A DNA stretch of 64,000 bases from CAVPDG01 sp963702535 (GCA_963702535.1 CAVPDG010000016.1:186001-250000); one strand, 5' to 3'; numbered from the stretch's first letter, positions 27,562-37,117 are shown. The notes: a model not told the origin generated them from the letters alone. Translations and numbers: made by a program.

Positions 27562-28617
27562 ATGGCTCAAATCAATTTTGGCGGCGTTATCGAAGAAGTT
27601 GTGACTCGCGATGAATTTCCCCTTGAGAAAGCGCACGAGGTATTGAGCAGTGAGACTATCGCTGTTTTAGGGTATGGTGTGCAGGGACCCGCACAGGCGC
27701 TGAATATGCGCGATAACGGCTTTAAGGTTATTGTGGGGCAGAAACCCGGCGGAAGCACCTGGGAAAAGGCGCTCAAGGACGGGTGGAAGCCAGGGGTAAG
27801 CTTGTTCCCTTTGCAGGAGGCTGCCGCCCGGGGTACGATCATCCAATACCTGGTGTCCGACGCGGCGCAGATGTCGACCTGGCCGGAGATCAAGACGGCT
27901 CTCAAGCCGGGCGACGCGCTGTACTTCTCTCATGGGTTTGCGATTGTCTACAACGACCAGACCAGCGTGGTGCCCCCGGATTTTGTTGACGTTATCCTGG
28001 CTGCTCCCAAAGGCTCTGGCACCAGTGTGCGCGCCAATTTCCTGTCCGGCAGCGGCATCAACAGCAGCTTTGCCATCCACCAGGATTATACCGGCCGCGC
28101 CAGGGAGCGCACCCTGGCTGTCGGCATCGCCATCGGCTCGGGCTACTTATTCCCGACCACCTTTGAGAAAGAAGTTTACAGCGACCTGACCGGCGAGCGC
28201 GGCATCCTGATGGGTGCGCTTGCCGGAGTGATGGAAGCGCAGTACGAAACCCTGCGACGGTATGGACATAGCCCGTCCGAAGCCTTCAACGAGACCGTTG
28301 AAGAGCTGACGCAGAGCTTGATCCGCCTGGTAGGGCAGAACGGTATGGACTGGATGTATGCCAACTGCAGCACCACTGCCCAACGCGGCGCCCTGGATTG
28401 GCGCAATGAATTCTGCCAGGCGGTTTCTCCCGTCTTCGAGCGCCTGTACCGCAGCGTGGTGGACGGAAAGGAAACCGAGATCGTGCTTAAAGCCAATTCC
28501 GCTGCGGACTACAAAGAAAAACTCGGCGCTGAGCTCAAGCTGATGCGGGATTCGGAGATGTGGCAGGCTGGGGCGGCTGTCCGCTCTTTGCGCCCAGAAA
28601 ACTGGAACAAGGAGTAG
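27562..28617 (+). CDS. ilvC: ketol-acid reductoisomerase, Bacteroidetes/fungal-like subtype
   Basis: 351 aa. The nucleotide-binding motif is VLGYGVQGPAQALNMRDNG rather than the usual bacterial GYGSQGHAHA. Other subtype-specific stretches are SDAAQMSTWPEIK, YFSHGFAIVYNDQT and GMDWMYANCSTTAQRGALDW. From memory these are close to the KARI of Bacteroidetes and fungal mitochondria. It converts acetolactate and acetohydroxybutyrate to the dihydroxy acids using NAD(P)H and magnesium. It lies in the normal operon position 31 nt after ilvN. Confidence 0.95.
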   Translation: MAQINFGGVIEEVVTRDEFPLEKAHEVLSSETIAVLGYGVQGPAQALNMRDNGFKVIVGQKPGGSTWEKALKDGWKPGVSLFPLQEAAARGTIIQYLVSDAAQMSTWPEIKTALKPGDALYFSHGFAIVYNDQTSVVPPDFVDVILAAPKGSGTSVRANFLSGSGINSSFAIHQDYTGRARERTLAVGIAIGSGYLFPTTFEKEVYSDLTGERGILMGALAGVMEAQYETLRRYGHSPSEAFNETVEELTQSLIRLVGQNGMDWMYANCSTTAQRGALDWRNEFCQAVSPVFERLYRSVVDGKETEIVLKANSAADYKEKLGAELKLMRDSEMWQAGAAVRSLRPENWNKE

Positions 28618-28624
28618 TTATCCT

Positions 28625-30271
28625 ATGGACCCGTACGTCCGTATCTTCGATACCACGTTGCGCGATGGCGAGCAATCGCCCGGCGCAACCATGACTTCCA
28701 ACGAAAAGCTGGAAATTGCCCGCTTCCTGGCGCGCCTGGGTGTCGACATCATCGAAGCCGGATTCCCGGCTGCTTCAGCAGATGATCTTGAAGCCGTTCG
28801 TCGCATCGCGGTAGAGGTCGGTAATCCACATGACGGGACGAAGGGACCGGTGATCTGCGGTCTGGCGCGCACAACCCGGAATGATATCGACAAAGCCTGG
28901 GAGGCTGTCCGCCACGCCGCCCGGCCGCGCATCCACACCTTCCTGGCTACCTCTGAGATCCACATGCGTTACAAGCTCAAGATGTCGCGAGAAGAGGTGC
29001 TGGCGCGAGCCATTGAGATGGTTGCATATGCCCGCTCCCTGTGCGCGGATGTTGAGTTCAGCCCCGAAGACGCTGGGCGCAGCGATCCCCAGTTTCTTTA
29101 TGAAGTTCTCGGCGAGGTGATCAAAGCCGGGGCGACCACGCTGAATATCCCGGATACGGTAGGCTACACGACGCCGGATGAGTTCGGCGCGCTGATTGCC
29201 GGCATCATCGAAAACACCCCGGGTATTGAGAATTGTGTCGTATCTGTACACTGCCACAACGATCTAGGGCTGGCCACCGCCAACACGCTGGCGGGGTTAA
29301 TTGCCGGGGCGCGGCAGGCGGAGGTGACCATCAATGGCATCGGCGAGCGCGCCGGCAATACATCCCTCGAAGAGGTGGTGATGGCGCTGCGCACCCGCTC
29401 GCACGTTTACGACCTTACCACAGGCATCGACACTACGCAGATCAGCCGGGCCAGCAAGCTGGTCAGTAACTACACCGGCATCGTCGTCCAGCCGAATAAA
29501 GCCATCGTTGGCGCCAACGCTTTTGCCCACGAAGCCGGCATCCACCAGGACGGCATGCTGAAGAATTTCCTGACCTATGAGATCATGCGTCCCGAAGATG
29601 TCGGCGCCAACCGCAGCCGTTTGGTGCTGGGTAAACACTCCGGCAGGCATGCCTTCCGGGCACGCCTGGCTGACCTGGGCTACGCCCTCAGCGACGCCGA
29701 TCTTGAAAAAGCCTTTGAGCGGTTCAAAAGCCTGGCGGATAAGAAAAAGACGATCGCCGACGCCGATCTGGAAGCCCTGGTGGCAGATGAGTTTTACCAA
29801 CCGCAAGAGGTTTACTCCCTGGTCGGTTTGCAAGTCGCTTGCGGAACGATGGGTATGCCCACCGCCTCAGTGCGCCTGCAGGGTCCGGATGGGGCTTTAC
29901 ACACGCATGCAGCCATCGGCACCGGCCCGGTAGATGCTGCCTACAAAGCGATCGATGCGATCGTCCAGGCGCCCAATATGTTGTTGGAGTTTTCTGTCCA
30001 TTCGGTGACAGAAGGTATCGACGCCCTGGGAGAGGTGACTGTCCGCATTCAAAGCAAGGATGGCGTTCACACCTTTGACGCCCAGAAAGAGGTCGACCAA
30101 CCCCGCACCTTCGGTGGTTTTGGCGCCGACACCGATATTGTGGTCGCCAGCGCCAAAGCATACCTGTCCGCCATCAATAAGCTGGTCATCGCCTCCAGCC
30201 AGGCAGAAGTCCAATCGGAAGTCAGCGCGCCGGTTGCACAGATGGCAAGCCAGGCGCTCTATCAAGCCTGA
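28625..30271 (+). CDS. leuA: 2-isopropylmalate synthase
   Basis: 548 aa. The HMGL-like TIM barrel starts IFDTTLRDGEQSPGATM and has the metal ligands SVHCHNDLGLATAN and GERAGNTSLEEVVM. AFAHEAGIHQDGMLKN marks the linker, and a C-terminal LeuA dimer/allosteric domain follows (KDGVHTFDAQKEVDQP). It makes 2-isopropylmalate from 2-ketoisovalerate and acetyl-CoA, and is normally inhibited by leucine. It lies 7 nt after ilvC. Confidence 0.95.
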   Translation: MDPYVRIFDTTLRDGEQSPGATMTSNEKLEIARFLARLGVDIIEAGFPAASADDLEAVRRIAVEVGNPHDGTKGPVICGLARTTRNDIDKAWEAVRHAARPRIHTFLATSEIHMRYKLKMSREEVLARAIEMVAYARSLCADVEFSPEDAGRSDPQFLYEVLGEVIKAGATTLNIPDTVGYTTPDEFGALIAGIIENTPGIENCVVSVHCHNDLGLATANTLAGLIAGARQAEVTINGIGERAGNTSLEEVVMALRTRSHVYDLTTGIDTTQISRASKLVSNYTGIVVQPNKAIVGANAFAHEAGIHQDGMLKNFLTYEIMRPEDVGANRSRLVLGKHSGRHAFRARLADLGYALSDADLEKAFERFKSLADKKKTIADADLEALVADEFYQPQEVYSLVGLQVACGTMGMPTASVRLQGPDGALHTHAAIGTGPVDAAYKAIDAIVQAPNMLLEFSVHSVTEGIDALGEVTVRIQSKDGVHTFDAQKEVDQPRTFGGFGADTDIVVASAKAYLSAINKLVIASSQAEVQSEVSAPVAQMASQALYQA

Positions 30272-30320
30272 TCCAAACCGAAAGACCCGTTCTTATTTTC
30301 GTGGTTGAAGGAGTACCAAC

Positions 30321-30545
30321 ATGAAAGCCAATTCTTTGTCCAAACCCAACGATCCTGGGTCCCCGTATGACCCCTTTCCCACCCCGCGCATCTTCCCGGA
30401 CAAGTGGGATCTGAGCGAGCTGGTAGCAGGTTACCAGCCAGGGGGCGATTTCACTCCTGAACCGCCCGCGCTGAGCGCGTCCGGGCTAGATTCAACTCCC
30501 CTGATCGATGGAACTGCTGATGAGTCGAGCACAAACGCTCTTTGA
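30321..30545 (+). CDS. 74-aa unknown protein between leuA and leuC
   Basis: A short acidic, proline-rich frame (SKPNDPGSPYDPFPTPRIFP, then WDLSELVAGYQPGGDF) with a good GGAG ribosome site 8 nt before the ATG. Its end overlaps the leuC start by 26 nt, so it could couple leuC translation. No known domain, signal peptide or membrane segment. It is probably disordered. The ribosome site and operon position argue that it is translated. Confidence 0.6.
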   Translation: MKANSLSKPNDPGSPYDPFPTPRIFPDKWDLSELVAGYQPGGDFTPEPPALSASGLDSTPLIDGTADESSTNAL

Positions 30546-31926
30546 GAAGATCTGGGACCAACACCAGGTTGCTCAAGAGCCTGAATTTCCCGCGATCCTG
30601 TATATCGACCTGCACCTCATCCATGAGGTCACTTCCCCACAGGCATTTTCGGGATTGAGGTCGCGCGGCTTGCGCGTGCGCCGGCCCGATCGGACAGTAG
30701 CTACCGTCGACCACAGCTCACCTACAAGCGACCCATCGCTACCCATTCTGGACCAGATGGCAGCCCGCCAGATCCAGCAGCTAGAAGCAAACTGCCAGGA
30801 ATTCGGCATCCGCCTCTACGGGCTGGATGACCCGCAACGGGGCATCGTGCACGTGATCGGTCCCGAGCTAGGGTTCACCCAACCCGGCATGACCATCGTG
30901 TGCGGCGACAGCCATACCGCCACCCACGGGGCTTTCGGCACCCTTGCCTTCGGAATTGGCACCAGCGAGGTGGAGCATGTCCTCGCCACCCAATGCCTGC
31001 TGCAGCGCAAGCCACATACCTGCGAGGTGCGCATCGATGGGCGTCTGTCGCCCGGCGTAACGGCAAAAGACATCATCCTTGCCCTGATCGCAAAGATCGG
31101 CGTGGGAGGCGGCACCGGGTACGTATTTGAATATAGCGGATCAGCTATCCGCTCTCTCAACATGGAAGAGCGCATGACTGTGTGTAATATGACCATCGAA
31201 GGCGGAGCGCGCGCCGGCATGGTTGCTCCCGACGACGTTACCTTCCAGTACCTGGCTGGAAAGCCCTTCGCGCCCAGCGGGCAGGAGTGGGAGCGCTCGC
31301 TGAGCCGTTGGCGCAGCCTGCCAACGGATGAGGGCGCCATCTTCGATAAGACCATCGCATTGGACGCCACACATCTCGAGCCGATGATTACCTACGGCAC
31401 CCATCCCGGGATGGGCATGCCGGTATCAGGACGCTTGCCCGACCCCGACAAGGTCAGCGACGCCGGCGAGAAAGCCGCGCTCACTAAAGCGTTGGATTAC
31501 ATGGGCTTGCAAGCCGGCACGCGCCTGTTGGGACACCCGGTCGATGCGGTTTTCATCGGCAGTTGCACCAACTCGCGTATCTCCGATCTGCGGGCTGCGG
31601 CATCCCTGCTGAAAGATCGCAAAATCGCTCCAGGGCTACGCGTCCTGGTCGTCCCCGGCTCGCACTCGGTCAAGCGCCAGGCAGAGTCCGAGGGACTGGA
31701 CCGCATCTTCCAGGACGCTGGCGCAGACTGGCGCCAGCCGGGATGCAGCATGTGCATTGCCATGAACGGTGACCAGCTCGAGCCGGGTCAATATGCCGTC
31801 AGCACCAGCAACCGGAACTTCGAGGGCAGGCAAGGAAAAGGCGGGCGCACTTTCCTGGCGAGCCCGCTTACCGCCGCGGCAACTGCGCTGACCGGTAAAA
31901 TCACAGATGTGAGGGAGCTGATCTGA
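30520..31926 (+). CDS. leuC: 3-isopropylmalate dehydratase large subunit
   Basis: 468 aa aconitase-like subunit. Typical are QTLFEKIWDQH, GDSHTATHGAFG, the Fe-S cysteines in FIGSCTNSRISDL and PGCSMCIAMN, and STSNRNFEGRQGKG near the end. It isomerises 2- to 3-isopropylmalate with LeuD. The ATG at 30520 is preferred over 30508 because of a GGAA site. It overlaps leuD by one base (TGATG). Confidence 0.95.
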   Translation: MSRAQTLFEKIWDQHQVAQEPEFPAILYIDLHLIHEVTSPQAFSGLRSRGLRVRRPDRTVATVDHSSPTSDPSLPILDQMAARQIQQLEANCQEFGIRLYGLDDPQRGIVHVIGPELGFTQPGMTIVCGDSHTATHGAFGTLAFGIGTSEVEHVLATQCLLQRKPHTCEVRIDGRLSPGVTAKDIILALIAKIGVGGGTGYVFEYSGSAIRSLNMEERMTVCNMTIEGGARAGMVAPDDVTFQYLAGKPFAPSGQEWERSLSRWRSLPTDEGAIFDKTIALDATHLEPMITYGTHPGMGMPVSGRLPDPDKVSDAGEKAALTKALDYMGLQAGTRLLGHPVDAVFIGSCTNSRISDLRAAASLLKDRKIAPGLRVLVVPGSHSVKRQAESEGLDRIFQDAGADWRQPGCSMCIAMNGDQLEPGQYAVSTSNRNFEGRQGKGGRTFLASPLTAAATALTGKITDVRELI

Positions 31927-32522
31927 TGGCTCAATTCACCAGCCTCATCGCACGCGGCATGCCTCTCCCAGTTGACAATATCGACACCGACCAGATCATC
32001 CCGGCGCGCTTTTTGAAAACGACGAGCAAATCCGGCTTGGGGAGCGGACTCTTTGCAGATTGGCGCTACCAGGCGGATGGCTCCCCCCGTCCGGATTTCC
32101 CGCTTAATGACCCTCGATATTCAGGGGCTCAAATCCTGGTGGCTGGCGACAATTTCGCCTGCGGCTCGTCGCGCGAACATGCCCCCTGGGCGCTGGTCGA
32201 TTATGGTTTCCGAGCCGTAATTTCCACCTCCTTCGCCGATATCTTCCGCAACAACAGCCTGAAAAACGGATTATTGCCCATTATTGTTGATGCCAGCGTA
32301 CACGCCGCCATCCTGCACTGGGTAACCGACGATCCAACATGCGAGCTGACCATCGATCTAGAATCCCAGCAGGTGCGCCTGCCAGATGGTAGGCTGGCGT
32401 CTTTTCCAATCGACGCCTTCTCCAAGAAATGCTTGCTGAACGGAATAGACGAACTTGGGTATTTATTGAGCTTCCGAGAACAAGTAGCCATGTTCGAGAC
32501 CCAGCAAGCCCGACCGGTATAG
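31926..32522 (+). CDS. leuD: 3-isopropylmalate dehydratase small subunit
   Basis: 198 aa. Swivelling domain with NIDTDQIIPARFLK and the signature NFACGSSREHAPWAL. The C-terminal LLSFREQVAMFE fits the bacterial LeuD length. Partner of LeuC, and translationally coupled to it by a 1-nt overlap. Confidence 0.95.
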   Translation: MAQFTSLIARGMPLPVDNIDTDQIIPARFLKTTSKSGLGSGLFADWRYQADGSPRPDFPLNDPRYSGAQILVAGDNFACGSSREHAPWALVDYGFRAVISTSFADIFRNNSLKNGLLPIIVDASVHAAILHWVTDDPTCELTIDLESQQVRLPDGRLASFPIDAFSKKCLLNGIDELGYLLSFREQVAMFETQQARPV

Positions 32523-32534
32523 TTGAGAGCAGGT

Positions 32535-34091
32535 ATGATCCAAATCTACGACACAACACTACGCGATGGAACCCAGAGAGAGGGGATCTCTCTTTCTTGC
32601 ACGGACAAGCTGCGCATCGCCAGGCGCCTGGATAACCTGGGAGTGGCGTTCATCGAAGGCGGCTGGCCCGGCTCCAACCCCAAGGACGTGGAGTTCTTCG
32701 AACGCGCCCGGGATATGACCTGGGAAACAGCGCTGATTGCTGCCTTTGGCGCGACCTGCCGGGCGAATGGCAACCCCGACGACGACGCCAACATTCAAGC
32801 CATGCTCTCCTCCGGCGCGCCGGTTTGCACTGTGGTTGGTAAATCCTGGACGCTGCACGTGACCGAGGTGCTGCGCACCAGCCTGGACGATAACCTGCGC
32901 ATCATCGAAGAGAGCCTGGCATACTTGAAATCACAAGGACGGCGCATCATCTACGACGCCGAGCACTTCTTCGATGGCTACAAAGCTGATCCCGTCTATG
33001 CACTGGAAACGCTCAGAGCTGCAGCGCGCGGCGGCGCCGAGACGCTGGTGCTGTGCGACACGAACGGCGGGAGCATGCCGTGGGAAGTATCTGAGATCGT
33101 ACTGGCTGCAAGCTCGGCTGTGAGCCAGCCGCTGGGTATCCACACGCACGACGATAGCGAATGCGCGGTGGCGAACTCACTGGCTGCCGTCCAGGCGGGC
33201 GCCAGCCAGGTCCAAGGGACCATCAATGGCTATGGCGAGCGCTGCGGCAATGCCAACCTTTGCTCGCTCATCCCCGATATCGAGCTCAAGCTGGGCTTGC
33301 GCTGCCTGCCGAATGGCAACCTGGACAGCCTGACCGAGGTATCCCATTTTGTGGCAGAGGTAGCCAACCTGGCGCCGGACGAGCACCAACCCTACGTGGG
33401 AAAATCAGCCTTTGCGCACAAAGGCGGCATCCATGTCGCCGCGATGCGCCGCAATCACGCCTCCTACCAGCATATCGAGCCAAAGATGGTGGGCAACAAA
33501 TCACGCGTGGTAGTGAGCGAGCTTTCCGGGCGCGGCAACCTGATGAGCAAAGCAGAGGAATATGGCCTCGATTCATCCAACGACGGCGATGTGATCGCTG
33601 AGGTCTTGAACACGATCAAACAGTTAGAAGCTGAGGGCTTCTCATTCGAAGCCGCCGAAGCATCTGTGGCGATGATGATGAAGCGCCGGCAAGTAGACTA
33701 CCAGGCGCCGTTCGAGCTGATCGATTTCCTGGTCAACGTTGAGCACCGCCAGGGGCGCGGCATCTTTGCCGAAGCAACGGTCAAGGTGCGCGTCAACGGC
33801 GAGGTCTACCATACCGCCGCCGAAGGAAACGGTCCCGTCAACGCCCTGGATTCCGCGCTGCGCAAAGCCCTGACTCCCATCTACCCGCAACTGGCGCATT
33901 TCCACCTGGCGGATTACAAGGTGCGCATTTTGGATGGCGATCACGGAACCGGCGCCAGGACGCGCGTCCTGATCGACACGCGCAACGGCACACGGCGCTG
34001 GAGCACTGTTGGCGCAAGCGCCAATATCATCGAAGCCAGCTGGCGCGCCCTGGCAGACTCGGTTGAGTATGGTCTCCTGCTGAACAAATAG
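32535..34091 (+). CDS. cimA: citramalate synthase
   Basis: 518 aa LeuA-like enzyme that groups with CimA by IYDTTLRDGTQREGISLS, FIEGGWPGSNPKD and the LCDTNGGSMPWEV stretch. It has a C-terminal LeuA dimer domain (NTRRW-like end: DTRNGTRRWSTVGASANI). It condenses pyruvate and acetyl-CoA to (R)-citramalate, giving 2-ketobutyrate without threonine; LeuCD and LeuB, encoded on either side, carry the product forward. The ATG at 32535 is 13 nt after leuD. Confidence 0.9.
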   Translation: MIQIYDTTLRDGTQREGISLSCTDKLRIARRLDNLGVAFIEGGWPGSNPKDVEFFERARDMTWETALIAAFGATCRANGNPDDDANIQAMLSSGAPVCTVVGKSWTLHVTEVLRTSLDDNLRIIEESLAYLKSQGRRIIYDAEHFFDGYKADPVYALETLRAAARGGAETLVLCDTNGGSMPWEVSEIVLAASSAVSQPLGIHTHDDSECAVANSLAAVQAGASQVQGTINGYGERCGNANLCSLIPDIELKLGLRCLPNGNLDSLTEVSHFVAEVANLAPDEHQPYVGKSAFAHKGGIHVAAMRRNHASYQHIEPKMVGNKSRVVVSELSGRGNLMSKAEEYGLDSSNDGDVIAEVLNTIKQLEAEGFSFEAAEASVAMMMKRRQVDYQAPFELIDFLVNVEHRQGRGIFAEATVKVRVNGEVYHTAAEGNGPVNALDSALRKALTPIYPQLAHFHLADYKVRILDGDHGTGARTRVLIDTRNGTRRWSTVGASANIIEASWRALADSVEYGLLLNK

Positions 34092-34105
34092 GATAGCAAA
34101 AAACG

Positions 34106-35188
34106 ATGGAATATCAAATCACACTGCTACCCGGCGACGGAATCGGTCCGGAGGTCATCCATGAGACAATCCGGGTCATGCAATCTGTCGTTTGCGAGAC
34201 TCGCCACACCTTCAATTTCCGTGAGCACCTGATTGGCGGGTGCAGCATCGAGCGCTACGGCACGGCGCTGACCGACGAAGCTCTGGCTGACTGCAAAACC
34301 GCCGACGCCGTGCTCCTGGGCGCGGTGGGTGGTCCTCAATGGGATGACCCAGCTGCCAAAGTGCGACCGGAGCAAGGCTTGCTGCGCTTGCGCAAAGAGC
34401 TGGGCGCCTTTGCCAACCTGCGTCCTGTGAGCGTCCACCCCGCCCTGGTAGGCGCATCTCCGCTCAAGGCGGAGCGCCTGGCTGGGGTGGATATCCTGGT
34501 AGTGCGCGAGCTGACCGGGGGGCTGTATTTCGGCCAGCCCAAAGGCAGGGATAAGGTCAACGGCGTTGAAAGGGCGATTGACACACTGGAGTATAACGAG
34601 CATGAGATCCGCCGCGTGATGCACCTGGCTTTCCAGCTTGCGCGCGAGCGGCGCAACAAGGTGTCTTCGGTCGATAAAGCCAACGTACTCGAATCCTCAC
34701 GCCTGTGGCGGCAGGTCGCCAGCGAAGTCGGCCAGTCCTACCCGGACGTAACCCTGGAGCACATCCTGGTTGACACGGCAGCCATGCGCCTGATCGCCAA
34801 CCCTGCCCAATTCGACGTGCTTGTCACGGAGAATATGTTTGGCGACATCCTCACGGATGAAGCCTCCGTTCTGGCTGGCTCGATGGGCATGCTGCCCTCC
34901 GCCTCGCTGGGCGAGAGCGGACCAGGCATCTACGAGCCCATCCATGGCTCCGCTCCGGACATTGCCGGAAAGGGAATAGCCAACCCGGTAGGCGCCATCC
35001 TGAGCGCGGCCATGCTGTTCCGCTACTCGCTCAAGCAGGAATGTGAAGCCGCCGCCCTGGAGTGCGCCGTCTACCGGGCGATCTCGGACGGCTGTCTCAC
35101 AGCCGACCTGGGCGGCAGCCTCTCCACCCGCCAGATGGCGGATGAGATCATCGACCACCTGCCCGGTGGCTTCTATCTGGGGATGTAA
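34106..35188 (+). CDS. leuB: 3-isopropylmalate dehydrogenase
   Basis: 360 aa beta-decarboxylating dehydrogenase. It has ITLLPGDGIGPEV, the substrate arginines in LLRLRKELGAFANLRP, VVRELTGGLYFG, VDKANVLESSRLWR and EPIHGSAPDIAGKGIANP. It oxidises 3-isopropylmalate and, with CimA upstream, probably 3-methylmalate too. 15 nt after cimA, 2 nt before pheA. Confidence 0.96.
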   Translation: MEYQITLLPGDGIGPEVIHETIRVMQSVVCETRHTFNFREHLIGGCSIERYGTALTDEALADCKTADAVLLGAVGGPQWDDPAAKVRPEQGLLRLRKELGAFANLRPVSVHPALVGASPLKAERLAGVDILVVRELTGGLYFGQPKGRDKVNGVERAIDTLEYNEHEIRRVMHLAFQLARERRNKVSSVDKANVLESSRLWRQVASEVGQSYPDVTLEHILVDTAAMRLIANPAQFDVLVTENMFGDILTDEASVLAGSMGMLPSASLGESGPGIYEPIHGSAPDIAGKGIANPVGAILSAAMLFRYSLKQECEAAALECAVYRAISDGCLTADLGGSLSTRQMADEIIDHLPGGFYLGM

Positions 35189-35190
35189 GC

Positions 35191-36018
35191 ATGAGAGTAG
35201 CTTTTCAAGGCTTGCCCGGCGCCTATTCAGAAGCCGCTGTCCTGGAATATTTCGGAAAGCAGACGGAAACCATCCCCTGCGAGAGCTTCGAGATGGTCTT
35301 CGCCGCCGTGCAGGACGGCTCTTGCGCGGGCGGGCTGATCCCTATCGAGAACTCCGTCGCGGGGAGCATCCATCGCAATTATGATCTTTTGTTACAGAAC
35401 GAGCTGGCCATTGTGGGAGAGTACTACCTGCGCGTGCAGCATTGCCTGATCGCCATCCCCGGCGTGCACCTGGAAGAGGTGCGCAGCGTGATAAGCCATC
35501 CTCAAGCTTTAGCCCAGTGCGACCGGTATTTGCATGCCCTGGGGGTGACGTTCTCGCCGGTCTACGACACCGCCGGCAGCGTCAGGATCGTCCAGGAGCA
35601 AGGCGAGCGCAGCCAGGCAGCCATCGCTTCACGGCGCGCCGCCGAGCTGTATGAGATGAGCATCCTGGCGGAGGGCATCGAGGATGACCCTGCCAATTAC
35701 ACCCGTTTCCTGGCAATTGCCCGGGAGCCGGAGCTCACCAAAGGGAATGCCAAGACTTCGATCGTTTTCACCCTGCGCAATATGCCGGGAGCGCTCTTCA
35801 AAGCGCTGAGCGTCTTTGCCCTGCGCGATATCGACCTGACCAAAATCGAGTCGCGACCTCTGGTGGGTCAGCCGTGGGAATACCTTTTCTACATAGACAT
35901 CGCCGGGTCGGTTGCCGATATTGGCGTGACCCACGCCCTGGAGAATCTGAGCGAATACGCCCTTACTCTGCGAGTTCTCGGCTCATACCCGCGCCACCCG
36001 CTGAGCAATCATACCTAA
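35191..36018 (+). CDS. pheA: prephenate dehydratase with ACT domain
   Basis: 275 aa. The catalytic domain runs from RVAFQGLPGAYSEAA through IPIENSVAGSIHRNYDLL and the TRF motif (NYTRFLAIA). A C-terminal ACT domain follows, with ESRPLVGQPWEYLFYIDI, the phenylalanine-binding ESRP motif. No chorismate mutase domain is attached. It produces phenylpyruvate. It lies 2 nt after leuB and 21 nt before ilvE, so an aromatic step is embedded in the branched-chain operon. Confidence 0.93.
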   Translation: MRVAFQGLPGAYSEAAVLEYFGKQTETIPCESFEMVFAAVQDGSCAGGLIPIENSVAGSIHRNYDLLLQNELAIVGEYYLRVQHCLIAIPGVHLEEVRSVISHPQALAQCDRYLHALGVTFSPVYDTAGSVRIVQEQGERSQAAIASRRAAELYEMSILAEGIEDDPANYTRFLAIAREPELTKGNAKTSIVFTLRNMPGALFKALSVFALRDIDLTKIESRPLVGQPWEYLFYIDIAGSVADIGVTHALENLSEYALTLRVLGSYPRHPLSNHT

Positions 36019-36039
36019 AGGAAGGAAGGAGAAACAGAA

Positions 36040-37005
36040 ATGGGCATGGAATCAAAATACATTTGGATGAACGGTGAGCTGGTCGAATACGAAAAGGCAA
36101 CCTTCCACTTCCTCACCCCGGCTATCCATTACGGCATCGGAGTGTTCGAAGGCATTCGCTGCTACGCCACCGACATGGGTCCGGCGGTCTTCCGCCTGCG
36201 CGAGCACGCCGAGCGATTGGTGGATTCGGCTAAATTGCTCGGCTTCCGCAGCCTGCCCTATACAGCCCAAGAGCTTGCCGAGGCAATCAAGCTGACCATC
36301 TCTGCCAACGGGTTCAACGAGTGTTACATCCGCCCGCTGATCTACCTGACCGGCGGGGGCTGGAACCTCAACGTCGACGCTGGTTGCCCGGGCGTCGGTA
36401 TTGCCGTCTGGGAGTGGAACAACTACCTGGGAGAGGAAGCGCTCGAGAATGGCATCCGCGCCAACATCAGCTCCTTCACCCGCCACCATCCCAACGTGAT
36501 GCTTACCAAGGCAAAGGTCTCCGGGAATTACGTCAACAGCGTGCTGGCTAAGACCGAATCGGTGCGCCTGGGCTTCGAGGAAGCCATCTTGCTCGACCCG
36601 CAGGGCTACGTGGCTGAGTGCACCGGGGAGAACATCTTCACCGTGCACGACGGCGTCATTTACACGCCACCCACATCGGCGATCCTGGAGGGCATCACCC
36701 GCGATGCGCTCATCACGCTGGCTGGCGACCTGGGATACAAAGTGGTGGAACAGCAGATCTCGCGTGACCAGCTCTACCGCTCCGACGAGGTGTTTGTCTG
36801 CGGCACCGCCGCCGAGTGCATCGGGCTGCGCGAGATCGACTTCCGCATGATCGGCAACGGTAAAACCGGACCGGTAACGCACACCCTGCAGCGCGCCTTC
36901 CATGACGCTATCCGTGGTCACGGGGCGCGCTCAAACGAGTGGCTGGATTACGTGAACGTATCCGTGCCTGTCAGCCTGCCAAGCGAGATCACCACAGGCG
37001 ATTAG
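36040..37005 (+). CDS. ilvE: branched-chain amino acid aminotransferase
   Basis: 321 aa fold-type IV PLP enzyme. It has FHFLTPAIHYGIGVFEGIR, the Schiff-base lysine in MLTKAKVSGNYVNSVLAK, ECTGENIF and the phosphate-binding ILEGITRDALI. It transaminates the three branched-chain keto-acids and may also act on phenylpyruvate made by the upstream pheA product. Strong GGAAGGAGAAA site. Last gene of the operon. Confidence 0.95.
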   Translation: MGMESKYIWMNGELVEYEKATFHFLTPAIHYGIGVFEGIRCYATDMGPAVFRLREHAERLVDSAKLLGFRSLPYTAQELAEAIKLTISANGFNECYIRPLIYLTGGGWNLNVDAGCPGVGIAVWEWNNYLGEEALENGIRANISSFTRHHPNVMLTKAKVSGNYVNSVLAKTESVRLGFEEAILLDPQGYVAECTGENIFTVHDGVIYTPPTSAILEGITRDALITLAGDLGYKVVEQQISRDQLYRSDEVFVCGTAAECIGLREIDFRMIGNGKTGPVTHTLQRAFHDAIRGHGARSNEWLDYVNVSVPVSLPSEITTGD

Positions 37006-37039
37006 CAAGCCCTGAGGGACATTTTACTCGTGATAAATC

Positions 37040-37071
37040 CCCGAAAATGGTGGGGGCTCCCTATTTTCGGG
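37040..37071 (+). terminator. terminator-like hairpin after ilvE
   Basis: CCCGAAAAT (37040-37048) pairs with ATTTTCGGG (37063-37071). It lies 34 nt after the ilvE stop and is weaker than the other hairpins here. A GGCGCC-rich hairpin follows at about 37089-37107. Confidence 0.5.
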
Positions 37072-37117
37072 TGTAGCCCTCAGCATGGGGCGCCGGCGCT
37101 GGCGCCAAGGAGGGATC

